NCBI RefSeq assembly: GCF_023703325.1
Contig: NZ_JAMQGM010000043.1
Location: 1-64,000 of the forward strand
Direction: 5' to 3'
Length of the DNA stretch: 64,000 nt
Source of the DNA: Streptomyces meridianus
GTDB taxonomy: Bacteria; Actinomycetota; Actinomycetes; Streptomycetales; Streptomycetaceae
Below are positions 25,629-34,283 of the stretch, piece after piece. The translations under genes were made by a program, and so were the position numbers. Under the pieces are notes generated by a model. The model did not search any database and had not been told where the DNA came from. It was given only the letters and a program-made list of their open reading frames with translations. Positions within the stretch are counted from its first letter, which is position 1. Every line of letters starts with the position of its first letter.

Positions 25629-27149
25629 CTACCTCGGGCCGCGTTCGCCTGCGGAACCTGACACCTTCGCGATCCACTCCTCCACGTCGTGGCTACTGCG
25701 CGGCATCGCAGCGGACAGGTTTTCGCACCCGTCCTCCGTCACCAGCACGTCGTCCTCGATGCGCACCCCGATGCCGCGGAATTCCTCCGGTGCCAGCAGG
25801 TCGTCCGCCTTGAAGTACAGGCCCGGCTCGACCGTGAGGACCATGCCCGGCCTCAGCTCGCCGTCCATGTAGTCCTCGCGCAGCAGCAGCTGGCAGTCGT
25901 GCACGTCCATGCCCAGGTGATGGGAGGTCCCGTGGACCATCCAGCGGCGGTGCCAGCCCCCGTGCTCCGGGTCGAGGGTCTGCTCGAGCGTGACTCCCTC
26001 GGGCAGCAGTCCCCACTCGTGCAGGCGACGTGCGATGACCTGGTTCGCGGCGGCGTGGACGTCGCTGAACTTGTTGCCCGGCTTCACCGCGGACATGCCG
26101 GCCTGCTGTGCCTCGTGGACCGCATCGTAGATCTTGCGCTGCACGTCGGTGAAACGGCCGTTCACTGGAAGGGTGCGGGTGATGTCGGCGGTGAAGAGGG
26201 AGTCGACCTCGATCCCGGCATCGACCAGGATCAGGTCTCCCTCACGGACCTCACCGTTGTTCTTCGTCCAGTGGATGGTGTTGGCGTGGTCCCCGGACGC
26301 GCAGATCGACTCGTACCCGACCCCATTGCCCTCGTGCCGGGCATACAGGCCGAAGATCCCCTCGACCCAGCGCTCACCGCGCCCCTTGCGCACGGCTTCC
26401 GGCAGGGTGGCGATGATCGCCTCGAATCCCTCGTGGGTGGCGGCGATCGCCTTGCGCATCTCGCCGACCTCCCACTCGTCCTTGACGATCCGCATTCCGG
26501 ACAGGTGGCGGGCCAACTCCTCGTCGGCCTCCTCCTGCTGTTCGCCGGACAGGGGCGTTCCCGCCTGGGTACGGGTGGTGTCGACGAGCTCGGCGAGCTG
26601 CGGGTCGGCCGATCGGACCACGCGCAGCCGGGCAGCAGCGTCGTCCTTGGCCAGGTCGTCGGCGAGCGAGTCGATGTGACGGGCGGTGAGGCCGAGTTGC
26701 GACTCGACGTCAGCGATGGTCGGGCGGGAGCCGACCCAGAACTCCCCGTACCGGGAGTCGGTGTAGAACTCCTCGGTGTCCCGCGGGGCCGGCGGACGGA
26801 AGTACAGGACGGCATGGTGTCCGCCCTCGGGGCGGGGATCCAGTACCAGGACGCTGTCGGGCTCGGCCTGTGCGCCGAGCCCGGACAGGTGGGCGAAAGC
26901 GGTGTGCGGCCGGAAGGTGTAGTCGCTGTCGTTGCTGCGCACCTTCAGGCCCCCGCCGGGGATGACGAGCCGATCGCCGGGGAACCGCTGGGACACGGCC
27001 GCACGTCGGCGGGCCGCATGGTCGGCGACCTCGGCTCGGGGCGTGGGCGAACGGTCGTCGGTTGCCCATCCGGAGGCCATGAACTCGCGGAACTCGGTAT
27101 TGCTGGGAGTGCCGCGGTGGCCGGCCTTGGGTTGATTCTCGCTCGTCAT
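25629..27149 (-). CDS. pepP: Xaa-Pro aminopeptidase (aminopeptidase P, M24B)
   Basis: 506 residues. A creatinase-N-like domain (~1-210) precedes the pita-bread catalytic domain. All five metal ligands are present: Asp310, Asp322, His411, Glu441 and Glu465, in VDAGIEV, ADITRT, HGTSHHLGMD, VEPGLYF and VRIEDDV. It removes N-terminal residues ahead of proline. The ATG at 27149 replaces a much longer open frame to 27782 that overlaps the MaoC gene. It lies 38 bp after MaoC on the same strand, with the operon terminator behind it. It could be a housekeeping gene next to the cluster, or a cluster member that processes or detoxifies a peptide-like product. Confidence 0.9.
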   Translation of the reverse strand: MTSENQPKAGHRGTPSNTEFREFMASGWATDDRSPTPRAEVADHAARRRAAVSQRFPGDRLVIPGGGLKVRSNDSDYTFRPHTAFAHLSGLGAQAEPDSVLVLDPRPEGGHHAVLYFRPPAPRDTEEFYTDSRYGEFWVGSRPTIADVESQLGLTARHIDSLADDLAKDDAAARLRVVRSADPQLAELVDTTRTQAGTPLSGEQQEEADEELARHLSGMRIVKDEWEVGEMRKAIAATHEGFEAIIATLPEAVRKGRGERWVEGIFGLYARHEGNGVGYESICASGDHANTIHWTKNNGEVREGDLILVDAGIEVDSLFTADITRTLPVNGRFTDVQRKIYDAVHEAQQAGMSAVKPGNKFSDVHAAANQVIARRLHEWGLLPEGVTLEQTLDPEHGGWHRRWMVHGTSHHLGMDVHDCQLLLREDYMDGELRPGMVLTVEPGLYFKADDLLAPEEFRGIGVRIEDDVLVTEDGCENLSAAMPRSSHDVEEWIAKVSGSAGERGPR

Positions 27150-27187
27150 GCCGGACATTCTGTCAGACCGACCGACCGTTCGGCCCT

Positions 27188-27772
27188 TTATTGATCGAAC
27201 TGGCGAACCACTGAGGACCGTTGCATCGGGCCGGCCGTCGGGAACGACGGCTGCCCTCCCGGGTCGTCGGTCCCCGGCAGGTCGGCCTCCTCGCGGCAGC
27301 GGACCATGAACGACCGCTCGAAGACGATGACGGTCTCTCCCGTCGACTTCGAGCCCGTCGTCTCCACCGTGATGATCCCCTGCCCCGGCCGGGACCGGGA
27401 GAGCCGCTTGTCGAGGATCCGGCTCGTCGCGTAGAGGGTGTCCCCGACGAAGACGGGGCTCTTCAGACGGACCTTGTCCCACCCCAGGTTGGCCACCGCC
27501 CGCGCCGACAGCGCCTGTACGGTCATCCCGCCGATCAGGCAGAGCGTGATGCCGCTGTTGACCAGGACCTTTCCGTACTCGGCGCCGGCACCGTAGTGCT
27601 GGTCGAAGTGGAGCGGGTGCTGGTTCATCGTCAGCAGGGTCAGCCAGGTGTTGTCGGCCTCGGAGATGGTGCGGCCCGGCCAGTGCCGGATCACCATGCC
27701 GGGCTCGAAGTCCTCGTAGTCCCCGCCGTGTTCCTCGACGTAGTCGTTGTCCTTGACGTGACGCAGGGTCAT
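27188..27772 (-). CDS. MaoC-family (R)-hydratase/dehydratase, cluster gene
   Basis: 194 residues with the hot-dog MaoC fold. The hydratase motif reads MNQHPLHFDQHYG, with Asp/His at the expected places, followed by KVLVNSGITLCLIGGMTV and the VFVGDTLYATSRILD strand typical of mesaconyl-CoA hydratase-like members. It would add or remove water on a 2- or 3-hydroxyacyl-CoA. Its neighbour three genes upstream is a CitE-like aldolase, and the two activities are often sequential (beta-methylmalyl-CoA chemistry). In the proposed pathway it dehydrates the malyl-CoA-type aldol product. It begins 97 bp after the ATP-grasp gene; CGGAG precedes the ATG. Confidence 0.82.
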   Translation of the reverse strand: MTLRHVKDNDYVEEHGGDYEDFEPGMVIRHWPGRTISEADNTWLTLLTMNQHPLHFDQHYGAGAEYGKVLVNSGITLCLIGGMTVQALSARAVANLGWDKVRLKSPVFVGDTLYATSRILDKRLSRSRPGQGIITVETTGSKSTGETVIVFERSFMVRCREEADLPGTDDPGGQPSFPTAGPMQRSSVVRQFDQ

Positions 27773-27869
27773 GCGGTTTCACTCCGGTGATGTCGCTGAA
27801 AGGAGATCGGCGCGGACGGCACGCCGGGACGAAGGGCAGGGCATGAGGCGGGCCGGGCTTCGGCTGCCG

Positions 27870-29228
27870 TCAGATCACCACCATCACGTTGTCGGAGCTG
27901 CTCGTACCTGCCCGGACACTGACGATGCCGGCGGAACCGTCGCCGTGGAACCGGCAGAACAACCCGGCCGGGCGACCGCCGAACACCAGGAGTCCCAGCA
28001 CCGGGGCGACATCGGCGTCGTGCGGCTCGTCGGAGCCGTCGGCGATCAGCGCGACCCGGCAGGTCTGCGGCTGCACGAACTCCTGCACCACGCTGGTGCC
28101 GCCGTCGACGGCGTCGCCGACGGCGGACTCCCACCCGGCCTGGTCGACCTCACGGCCGATGACCACCTGTTTCCCGCTCTCCCCCAAGCCGGCTTTGAGC
28201 ACCAGCAGTTCCCGGTTCTCCAGCACGAACCGGAGCAGGTCGACCTGCCGGCCCCCGCGGTCGGTCTTCCGCTCCGAGAGGACCCGCGTCCACGGCAGGT
28301 ACCGCTCGACCAGCCGCCGGTCGCCCTCGGTCATCCAGGGCCGCCCCTCCGACAGCAGGCCCATGGTGAGCTTGCTGTGCAGGAAGGTCGACGTCTGGGT
28401 GCCCACCAGCAGGCAGCCGTTGTCCAGGGCGTCCTGGACCGGCGTGGTGTCGAGACCCGCCTCGAGCCAGTCCGGAATGGTGAAGTTCCGCAGCCCGATC
28501 GGATGACGCAGATGCGGGGCGCAGTCCCACGCCTCGGACAGCTCCTCCGGCTCGAAGAACCGGGCGGTCAGGCCGTGGCTGTTGCAGTGGTCGGCCTCCA
28601 TCTCGAAGTACCGCCTCTCCACGCCGGTCACCCGGGCGCTGCCGACGACGGCCACGCGCGGTGCCAGCGCCAGCTCCGCACTGAGCGACCGGAACATCTC
28701 GGCGCGTACGGCGAACGGGTTCGGGGAACGGAACGGGGTCCGGCCCCACTCGTCGGCGTGGAGCCTGCGCCACACCGCCAGACGGCTCTGCGTCTCCACG
28801 ACGCCACCGAGCGCACCGCTGACGTTGAATTCCAGGAACTGCGGCCCGTTCGGCCCGATGACAAGATCCGGGCGGACCACACAGTCGGCGTACCGCTCCT
28901 CCATGAACGGGTCGCGCATCCACAGCCGGTCCTCGGTGACAGGCATGTCGTAGGCCGCCAGCCTGTCGGCGGTGGTGGGTCCGGTCTCCAGGGCCGTACG
29001 GCGCAACAGTTCGACCAGGGCGGTGCTCACCCGGAAGATCTCGGCGTAGGCCGCACGCGGGATCGCCATCGGTGCCGCGGGAAGGAGCTGCTGATACGGC
29101 CAGCCGGTGTCCCGGAGCTCGTGCCGCAGCAGGTGCCGGATCGTGTCCGCCGGGGCGGCGGGCCGCAGCCGGTGACGTCCGAACCACGGGTGCCCGTGTC
29201 CCGTACCGAGGTCCTCATACGTGTCCAT
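27870..29228 (-). CDS. Circularly permuted ATP-grasp-like ligase A, cluster gene
   Basis: 452 residues. The metal-binding ExN motif comes early (LEFNVSGALGG near residue 130, preceded by RPDLVIG), while the nucleotide-binding lysines come late (LVLKAGLGESGKQVVIGREVD near 340, then VVQEFV). That reversed order is the glutathionylspermidine synthase/circularly permuted ATP-grasp layout. Such enzymes form an amide from an acyl phosphate and an amine. It shares motif order with the 462-residue protein at 37321 (ALGG, LLPWTR, a Lys-Gly loop, VVQEFVQP versus VLQRRVRP), so the two are distant paralogues at opposite cluster ends. Its start overlaps the cyclodeaminase-like gene by 14 nt. Confidence 0.7.
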   Translation of the reverse strand: MDTYEDLGTGHGHPWFGRHRLRPAAPADTIRHLLRHELRDTGWPYQQLLPAAPMAIPRAAYAEIFRVSTALVELLRRTALETGPTTADRLAAYDMPVTEDRLWMRDPFMEERYADCVVRPDLVIGPNGPQFLEFNVSGALGGVVETQSRLAVWRRLHADEWGRTPFRSPNPFAVRAEMFRSLSAELALAPRVAVVGSARVTGVERRYFEMEADHCNSHGLTARFFEPEELSEAWDCAPHLRHPIGLRNFTIPDWLEAGLDTTPVQDALDNGCLLVGTQTSTFLHSKLTMGLLSEGRPWMTEGDRRLVERYLPWTRVLSERKTDRGGRQVDLLRFVLENRELLVLKAGLGESGKQVVIGREVDQAGWESAVGDAVDGGTSVVQEFVQPQTCRVALIADGSDEPHDADVAPVLGLLVFGGRPAGLFCRFHGDGSAGIVSVRAGTSSSDNVMVVI

Positions 29229-30246
29229 CCGGCGTTCCCTCCCTTGCCGTTGCCGGCGGAACGGCGGACGGGGTGCCCGTTCCCCCCTCGGCCGCGCGGC
29301 GCAGCTCGAACAGCGCCACCGCGGCGGCGGTGTCCTCGATGGCCATCCCGACCGTACGCAGGACCGACGTCCGGCCGGCGACGCCGACCTCGCCGCTCAC
29401 CAGCCTGCCCAGCTCGTACAGGTCCTCGGCCCGGATCGAGCCGGAGGCCAGTGCGGCCCGGATCTCACCCGCACCGTCCATCGCCGCGGCCCGGTCCTCG
29501 ACGATGTTCACGGCATCGTTCAGAAGCGCCGGGTCGAGCTCGACGGCGCCCGGGTGGGTTCCACCGATCACGTTCACATGTGCCCCGGCGGCCACCCAGC
29601 CCGCCTCCACCACGGGTGTGCTGTCGCCGGTCGAGGTGGCCGTGCAGATGATCGGCGCGTCGGCGACGGCATCCCTCGCCGTGTCGCAGACCGTCGCGCG
29701 GATGGAGCGGGGTGCGGTCTCCCGGATCCAGTCGGCGAGCTTCTCGGCGCCGGCGCGCGTGCGCGAGTGGATCCGCACCATGCGGATCGGGCGTACCGCC
29801 GCCGTCGCCCGGATCAGGGCACGCGCCTGCGTCCCCGCGCCGATCACCGCCATGTCGTCCGTGTCGTCAGGAGTGCACCAGCGGGTCGCCAGAGCGGCGA
29901 CCGCGCCGGTGCGGACGGCGGTGAGCTCGGCGCCGTCCAGCAGGGCGGTGATCTGCCCCGTCTCCAGGTCGGTGAGCGCGACGATCCCGTGGATCAGCGG
30001 CAGCCCGCGTGCCGGGTTGTCCGGGGTGAGCGTGGTGACTTTGACGCTGCCCACCCCGCGCTGCTCCCAGACGGCAGGGCTGACCAGGAGGACGCGCCGG
30101 TCGCCGTGGTCGACGACGGTACGGGCCGGGGACCGGGTCCGACCGGCGGCCAGGTCCGCGAACATCTCGCCGAGCACGTCGATCACGCGGGTCATCCGCC
30201 GGCTACCGGACATGTCGGCGGCGTGGATCATCACGGATGCGATCAT
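29215..30246 (-). CDS. Ornithine cyclodeaminase/mu-crystallin family NAD(P)-dependent enzyme, cluster gene
   Basis: 343 residues. Conserved features: Lys in GSVKVTTLTPDNPARGLPLIHG, then LDGAELTAVRTGAVAALA, and the Rossmann motif VIGAGTQARALI near residue 135. Members include ornithine cyclodeaminase, alanine dehydrogenase, ketimine reductases and SbnB, so the reaction may be reductive amination, imine reduction or cyclising deamination. In this cluster it may reduce an imine or enoyl-type intermediate or supply a non-standard amino acid. The start overlaps the CitE-like stop by 4 nt. The tail (residues ~320-343, Pro/Ala-rich) looks disordered. Confidence 0.82.
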   Translation of the reverse strand: MIASVMIHAADMSGSRRMTRVIDVLGEMFADLAAGRTRSPARTVVDHGDRRVLLVSPAVWEQRGVGSVKVTTLTPDNPARGLPLIHGIVALTDLETGQITALLDGAELTAVRTGAVAALATRWCTPDDTDDMAVIGAGTQARALIRATAAVRPIRMVRIHSRTRAGAEKLADWIRETAPRSIRATVCDTARDAVADAPIICTATSTGDSTPVVEAGWVAAGAHVNVIGGTHPGAVELDPALLNDAVNIVEDRAAAMDGAGEIRAALASGSIRAEDLYELGRLVSGEVGVAGRTSVLRTVGMAIEDTAAAVALFELRRAAEGGTGTPSAVPPATAREGTPDGHV

Positions 30247-31112
30247 GCGATCGCACCTTCGCCGCCGAACCGGCTCGTCCAGGCGTCCTCGCGCGCCACC
30301 GTGCTGCGGGCCAGCCGGGCGAACGGCGGGCCGACCATGTTGCCGTCCAGGACGGCGATCCCACCGTTGGCCGCTGTGACGGCCTCCGCCACCCGGCGTG
30401 CCAGTCCCAGCTCATCGGGGCGGGGCCGCAGGAGGCGGTTGATCACGTCGAGTTCGCCCGGGTGCACCGTCGCCTTGCCGTGGAAGCCGAGTGCCCGCAC
30501 CCGAGTGGTCTCCTCGGTGAGGACCGCCGGCTCGGCGAGCCGGAAGTTGGCCGTATCGATGCAGGCCGTGCCGTGCCGGGCGCAGGCCATCGCCATCGCC
30601 TGCCGGGCGGCCTGCATGGCTTCCCAGGTGATCTCGACGCCGAGTGCGGCGGCCAGATCGGCCGAGCCGAGCACCAGGCCGTCGGCGGAGCGCGCGATGG
30701 CGTCGATGCCGGTGACCGCCTCGACCGTCTCCACCGTCACGTAGATCTCCGGATGCGCTCCCCCTGACGCCAGGATCCGGCGCAGCAGGTCCACCTCGGC
30801 CGCCGAGGTCACCATCGTCATCATGACGATGCCGGGCTTCACCGGACTGTCGGTCAGCATCAGCACGTCGTGCACCGCCGCGAGGCTGCCGAGCTCGTTC
30901 ATGCGCACGGCGACGTTCGCCGCCCGAGCCGACTTCTCCAGCGCGTCCCGGCAGACGATGCGGGCGGCCGGCTTGTCGGCGGGCGGCACGGAGTCCTCGA
31001 GATCGATCAGATGGACATCCGCGTCGTACGACCAGGCCTTCACCACCCGTTCCAGCGACAGGGCCGGTGTGTACAGGATGCTGCGCGGGATCGCCCGCAC
31101 CACGCCGGTCAC
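30243..31112 (-). CDS. HpcH/HpaI (CitE-like) aldolase/lyase, cluster gene
   Basis: 289 residues. TIM-barrel CitE features: SILYTPALSLERVVKAWSYDADVHLIDLEDSVPP (metal-site acid), Arg in AVRMNELGS, Glu in VTVETVEAV, Asp in LVLGSADLAAALG and the C-terminal KATVHPGELDVINR. This subgroup makes or splits malyl-CoA, citramalyl-CoA or similar thioesters from a 2-keto acid and acetyl-, propionyl- or malonyl-CoA. Next to a keto-acid-forming DmpF/DmpG pair it could condense that keto acid with an acyl-CoA. GTG start at 31112 overlaps the upstream stop (GTGA). Confidence 0.82.
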   Translation of the reverse strand: MTGVVRAIPRSILYTPALSLERVVKAWSYDADVHLIDLEDSVPPADKPAARIVCRDALEKSARAANVAVRMNELGSLAAVHDVLMLTDSPVKPGIVMMTMVTSAAEVDLLRRILASGGAHPEIYVTVETVEAVTGIDAIARSADGLVLGSADLAAALGVEITWEAMQAARQAMAMACARHGTACIDTANFRLAEPAVLTEETTRVRALGFHGKATVHPGELDVINRLLRPRPDELGLARRVAEAVTAANGGIAVLDGNMVGPPFARLARSTVAREDAWTSRFGGEGAIA

Positions 31113-32362
31113 CGGGCCCCCGCCCCGGACAGCGCGGACGCCGGGCGCGCCCCGGCCTCGACCAGCGCGGAGCAGAGCCGCTTCAGCTGCTCCCCGGTCT
31201 GGCCGGCCCGCAGCATCACGCGCAGTCCGGCGGTGCCGCGGGCGACGATCGGGAAGAACACGGGCGAGGTGTAGAACCCGGCCGCGAAGACCTGCTTGGC
31301 GGCGTCGACAACCGTCTCGTCGCTCATCGGCACCACCCGGATCGGGTATGTGCTGCCGGACTGCTCGGTCGCGACCAGCGAGTCGAACAGCTCGATGTTG
31401 GAGCGCAGGCGGCCCTGCAGCCGGGTGAGTTCCTCGGTGCGATGGATCTCGGCCGAGGCGAGAGCCGCACCGACCGCGGCGGCGTTCATCTTCTGCGAGT
31501 AGCCCAGCGGGCCCGCGAATCGTTCGACGAGCCGCCGCGTGTCCTCTGCGTACCCGTCGAGCAGGATCGCCGTACCGCCGGCGCCGAAGCCCTTGCTCAA
31601 GGTCGCCACGGTGATGGTCCGTTCGTCCAGCACCGGAGCGTGCGAGCGTACGTAGCCGATGCCGCGCTCACCGTACGCGGACAGGGAGTGCGAGTCGTCG
31701 TAGAAGACCAGGAGGTTGTACTTCTCCTGCAGTTCGGCCAACTCGTCGACGGGCGCGTAGCCGCCGAGACTGTCAGAGCCGTCCACCACGTAGCAGACAC
31801 GCTCGTAGGTGCGGCACATGTCCTTGAGGAAGTCGAGGTCGTGGTGGCGGCAGGTCACGACCTCGGTCTCGTCGGCGCAGCTCGGCTTGGCATTGGCCAG
31901 CGAGACGTGGGCGTTCTTGTCGAAGACCATCAGCGGCCGGGTGCCGTTGCCGAGGTGCCCCGACGCGATCAGCGGCAGCAGGCCGGTGCTGGCCGCCGCG
32001 GTGGAGATCGCGCTGATCACCATCGCGTCGAACAGCTCGCCCAGCGACTCCTCCAGCTCCAGCAGTACCGGTGTCTGGACGCGGGTGCGCGGGATGCAGT
32101 GGTCCAGTACACCGAAGCGGCGCAGTGAGTCGACCGCACCGTCGATGACCTTGGGGTGGGTGTCCAGGTCCAGGTAGGAACAGACCGTGAAGTTGACGAA
32201 TTCGTGCCCGTCGGGCATGTGGAACACACCGTCCTCGAGGTCGCCGACGATGCCGGCGACCCCGTGCTCACAGGACTTGTTCCAGAACGCGTTTCCGATC
32301 CCGATGAGCTTGTCGTTGTTGCGGTACCGGTGGGTCGGAGTGATGGTCTTGCGCTCGCTCAT
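31109..32362 (-). CDS. Alpha-oxoamine synthase (AONS/KBL-type PLP enzyme), cluster gene
   Basis: 417 residues, usual length. The PLP lysine is in TLSKGFGAGGTAIL; the ring-nitrogen Asp is in FYDDSHSLSAYGERG, where most family members have DEAHS. Other family landmarks are NFTVCSYLDLDTHPKV, GVLDHCIPRTR and the C-terminal GLRVMLRAGQTGEQL. The family decarboxylatively joins an acyl-CoA or acyl-carrier protein to glycine, serine or alanine, giving an amino ketone. It is the best candidate for carbon-carbon coupling in this cluster. ATG at 32362 overlaps the cupin stop by 4 nt. Confidence 0.88.
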   Translation of the reverse strand: MSERKTITPTHRYRNNDKLIGIGNAFWNKSCEHGVAGIVGDLEDGVFHMPDGHEFVNFTVCSYLDLDTHPKVIDGAVDSLRRFGVLDHCIPRTRVQTPVLLELEESLGELFDAMVISAISTAAASTGLLPLIASGHLGNGTRPLMVFDKNAHVSLANAKPSCADETEVVTCRHHDLDFLKDMCRTYERVCYVVDGSDSLGGYAPVDELAELQEKYNLLVFYDDSHSLSAYGERGIGYVRSHAPVLDERTITVATLSKGFGAGGTAILLDGYAEDTRRLVERFAGPLGYSQKMNAAAVGAALASAEIHRTEELTRLQGRLRSNIELFDSLVATEQSGSTYPIRVVPMSDETVVDAAKQVFAAGFYTSPVFFPIVARGTAGLRVMLRAGQTGEQLKRLCSALVEAGARPASALSGAGAR

Positions 32363-33228
32363 CAGGAGTTCACCTCGGTGGGCCGGTAGCTGTAGACGCC
32401 CTTGAATCTCCGGTAGGCGTAGGTGTACAGCGCAACGCCGAGCACGTGTGGCCTGTGGAGGATCTTCTTGGACTTGAGCCAGAAGTTGACGTTGATGTTC
32501 ATCTCGTCCAGCGACTCGGCCTGGTGCCACCAGCCGAGCGGCAGGTAGAGCATGTGACCCGGTTCGAGGACGAAATCACGGCGCCGGGCGAGCTTGTCCG
32601 CCAGCCTCGGGAAGCGTTTCAGGTCGACATCGTCGAGGTCGACCACCTGGGACTTGTCCCCCAGCCCACGCAGTACCGACCTCGGGTAGTAGTCCCGCAC
32701 ACCGGGTGGGGCGATGATGAACCTCTTGCGGCCCTCGAGCGCGATGTTGAAGTTCTCGAACTCGTCGAAGTGGTTCTTGGTGAACACGCCGCGGTGGCTG
32801 ATCCACAGGTTGGCCGCGTACAAGGAGTTGCCGTAGCCGAAGAGCTCCTGGGCGTCGAAGCCGATGACGGCGTTCACGTCGGCCGGACTGCTGCGGATGT
32901 TGGACACCACGCGGTGCCAGGTGTCCGCGCTGGTCAGGTGCCGCTCGTCCGCGAAGAACTCGCGGAGCTTGATGTCCCGTGTCTCCCAGCGACCCGGGTG
33001 GTTCTTGTCTCCCGGCTCGGTGAACAGGGTGACGTTCATCTCGGCCAGGCGCGCCACCACTTCGTCCCGGCCGAGTCCCTGCACGCTGCTGGGCAGCTCG
33101 ATCACCACGGGTCGGTCGGCCTTGTAGAGCCCCTGGGGGCCGACGGCCATGAATGCGTCGAACGACATGCGGGTGACCTCCACACCCGCCGTCCCGTTCG
33201 ACTCGGGCACAGCGTCCGCAACTGCCAT
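32362..33228 (-). CDS. JmjC/cupin-8-like Fe(II)/2-oxoglutarate oxygenase, cluster gene
   Basis: 288 residues. The double-stranded beta-helix carries HFDEFENFNIALEGRKRFIIAPP, giving an HxD metal pair, and the distal His in LYLPLGWWHQAES; Lys/Arg in GRKRF may hold 2-oxoglutarate. This is the cupin_8/JmjC (FIH-like) arrangement, usually hydroxylating amino acids or peptides. I set the start at the ATG at 33228, which has AAGGAGG upstream; a longer ORF to 33261 lacks a ribosome site. 41 bp follow the DmpG-like gene. It would hydroxylate a cluster intermediate. Confidence 0.78.
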   Translation of the reverse strand: MAVADAVPESNGTAGVEVTRMSFDAFMAVGPQGLYKADRPVVIELPSSVQGLGRDEVVARLAEMNVTLFTEPGDKNHPGRWETRDIKLREFFADERHLTSADTWHRVVSNIRSSPADVNAVIGFDAQELFGYGNSLYAANLWISHRGVFTKNHFDEFENFNIALEGRKRFIIAPPGVRDYYPRSVLRGLGDKSQVVDLDDVDLKRFPRLADKLARRRDFVLEPGHMLYLPLGWWHQAESLDEMNINVNFWLKSKKILHRPHVLGVALYTYAYRRFKGVYSYRPTEVNS

Positions 33229-33269
33229 GTCGTTGGTCCTCCTTCCTGAAAGGCCGGTCACATGCCCCG

Positions 33270-34283
33270 TCAGCCGTCGGTTTTGCTGCCGCTCAGCTCC
33301 GCCACCACGTCCACGATCAGGTCCTCCTGGCCGGCAATGGCCTGTCGCCGGCCGAGTTCGAAGAAGACGTCACGTGGGTCCACTGCGGCGGCCGCGGAGA
33401 GTTCGACGACCCGGTGCTTGAATCCGGAGAACACTCCTGCCAGGCCGCTGACGATGCTCATCGACGCCGTCACCGGTGGCGCGGGCATGAGTTCGCGCTC
33501 GGCGAGATCGGCGGCGTCCAGCAGTGCGTACAGGTCGATGCCGGTGGCGAAGCCGCTCCGCTCGAGCACCGGTACCAGCACCTCGAGCTGGGTGTTGCCC
33601 GCCCCGGCCCCGAAGCCACGGGCGCAGCCGTCGATGATCAGGGCGCCGGCATCGGCTGCGGCCACCGAGTTGGCGACAGCCATGCCGAGGTTGTTGTGTC
33701 CGTGGAAGATCACCGGGGTGGTCTCGACCGCCTCGACGATCGCGCTGATCCGCGCGGTGACGTCCGGAGGGAGGAAGTGACCCGCGGAGTCCATGATTCC
33801 CACGGCCTGCGCCCCGTATCCGACGGCCTGCGCGGCCTGCTCGGCCAGCTCCTCCGGGGAGGCCATGTGACTCATCATCAGGACGCAGTGCGCTTCGGCG
33901 CCCGCGTCCCGCAGGAAGCCCAAATGACGCTCGGCGAGTGACGTCTCGGTGGCGTGTACGCCGATGCGGAAGACGTCGATTCCGTGCGCGATCGCCCGCC
34001 GGAGGTCGTCGGAGGTACCCCAGCCGGGCAGCATGAAGGTACCCATCCGGCTGTGGCGCAGCGCCTCCCGGACGGTCGACAGCATCTCGTCGTCACTCGC
34101 TGCGGCCGGCCCGACCTGCAGCGAGGAGGCGCCCAGACCGTTGCCGTGGCCCACTTCCACCACGGGAATCCGTGCCGCGTCCGCCGCTTCCGCGTACCGG
34201 CGCAGCGCGGTCAATCCGAGCTGGTGCCGGACCGCGTGCTGGCCGTCCCGCAACGTCGGGTCGTGAATCACCACGGGCTTCAT
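33270..34283 (-). CDS. 4-hydroxy-2-oxovalerate aldolase-like enzyme (DmpG family), cluster gene
   Basis: 337 residues. The N-terminal catalytic stretch PTLRDGQHAVRHQLGL holds Arg, Asp and His of the DmpG active site; the metal HxH is in IFHGHNNLGMAVANS, and the C-terminal communication domain is present. DmpG joins pyruvate (or 2-oxobutyrate) with an aldehyde to give a 4-hydroxy-2-keto acid, normally in the cleavage direction in aromatic degradation. No hydratase or meta-cleavage genes adjoin it, so synthesis is plausible, as for NikB of nikkomycin. ATG overlaps the DmpF stop by 4 nt. Confidence 0.88.
   Translation of the reverse strand: MKPVVIHDPTLRDGQHAVRHQLGLTALRRYAEAADAARIPVVEVGHGNGLGASSLQVGPAAASDDEMLSTVREALRHSRMGTFMLPGWGTSDDLRRAIAHGIDVFRIGVHATETSLAERHLGFLRDAGAEAHCVLMMSHMASPEELAEQAAQAVGYGAQAVGIMDSAGHFLPPDVTARISAIVEAVETTPVIFHGHNNLGMAVANSVAAADAGALIIDGCARGFGAGAGNTQLEVLVPVLERSGFATGIDLYALLDAADLAERELMPAPPVTASMSIVSGLAGVFSGFKHRVVELSAAAAVDPRDVFFELGRRQAIAGQEDLIVDVVAELSGSKTDG

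Noticed and set aside
27188..31112. MaoC and CitE-like genes as part of a glyoxylate or C1 assimilation pathway
   Set aside because: No mutase, ligase or CoA transferase of those pathways is near, while an oxoamine synthase and ligases share the operon. I keep biosynthesis as the better reading but cannot exclude it.
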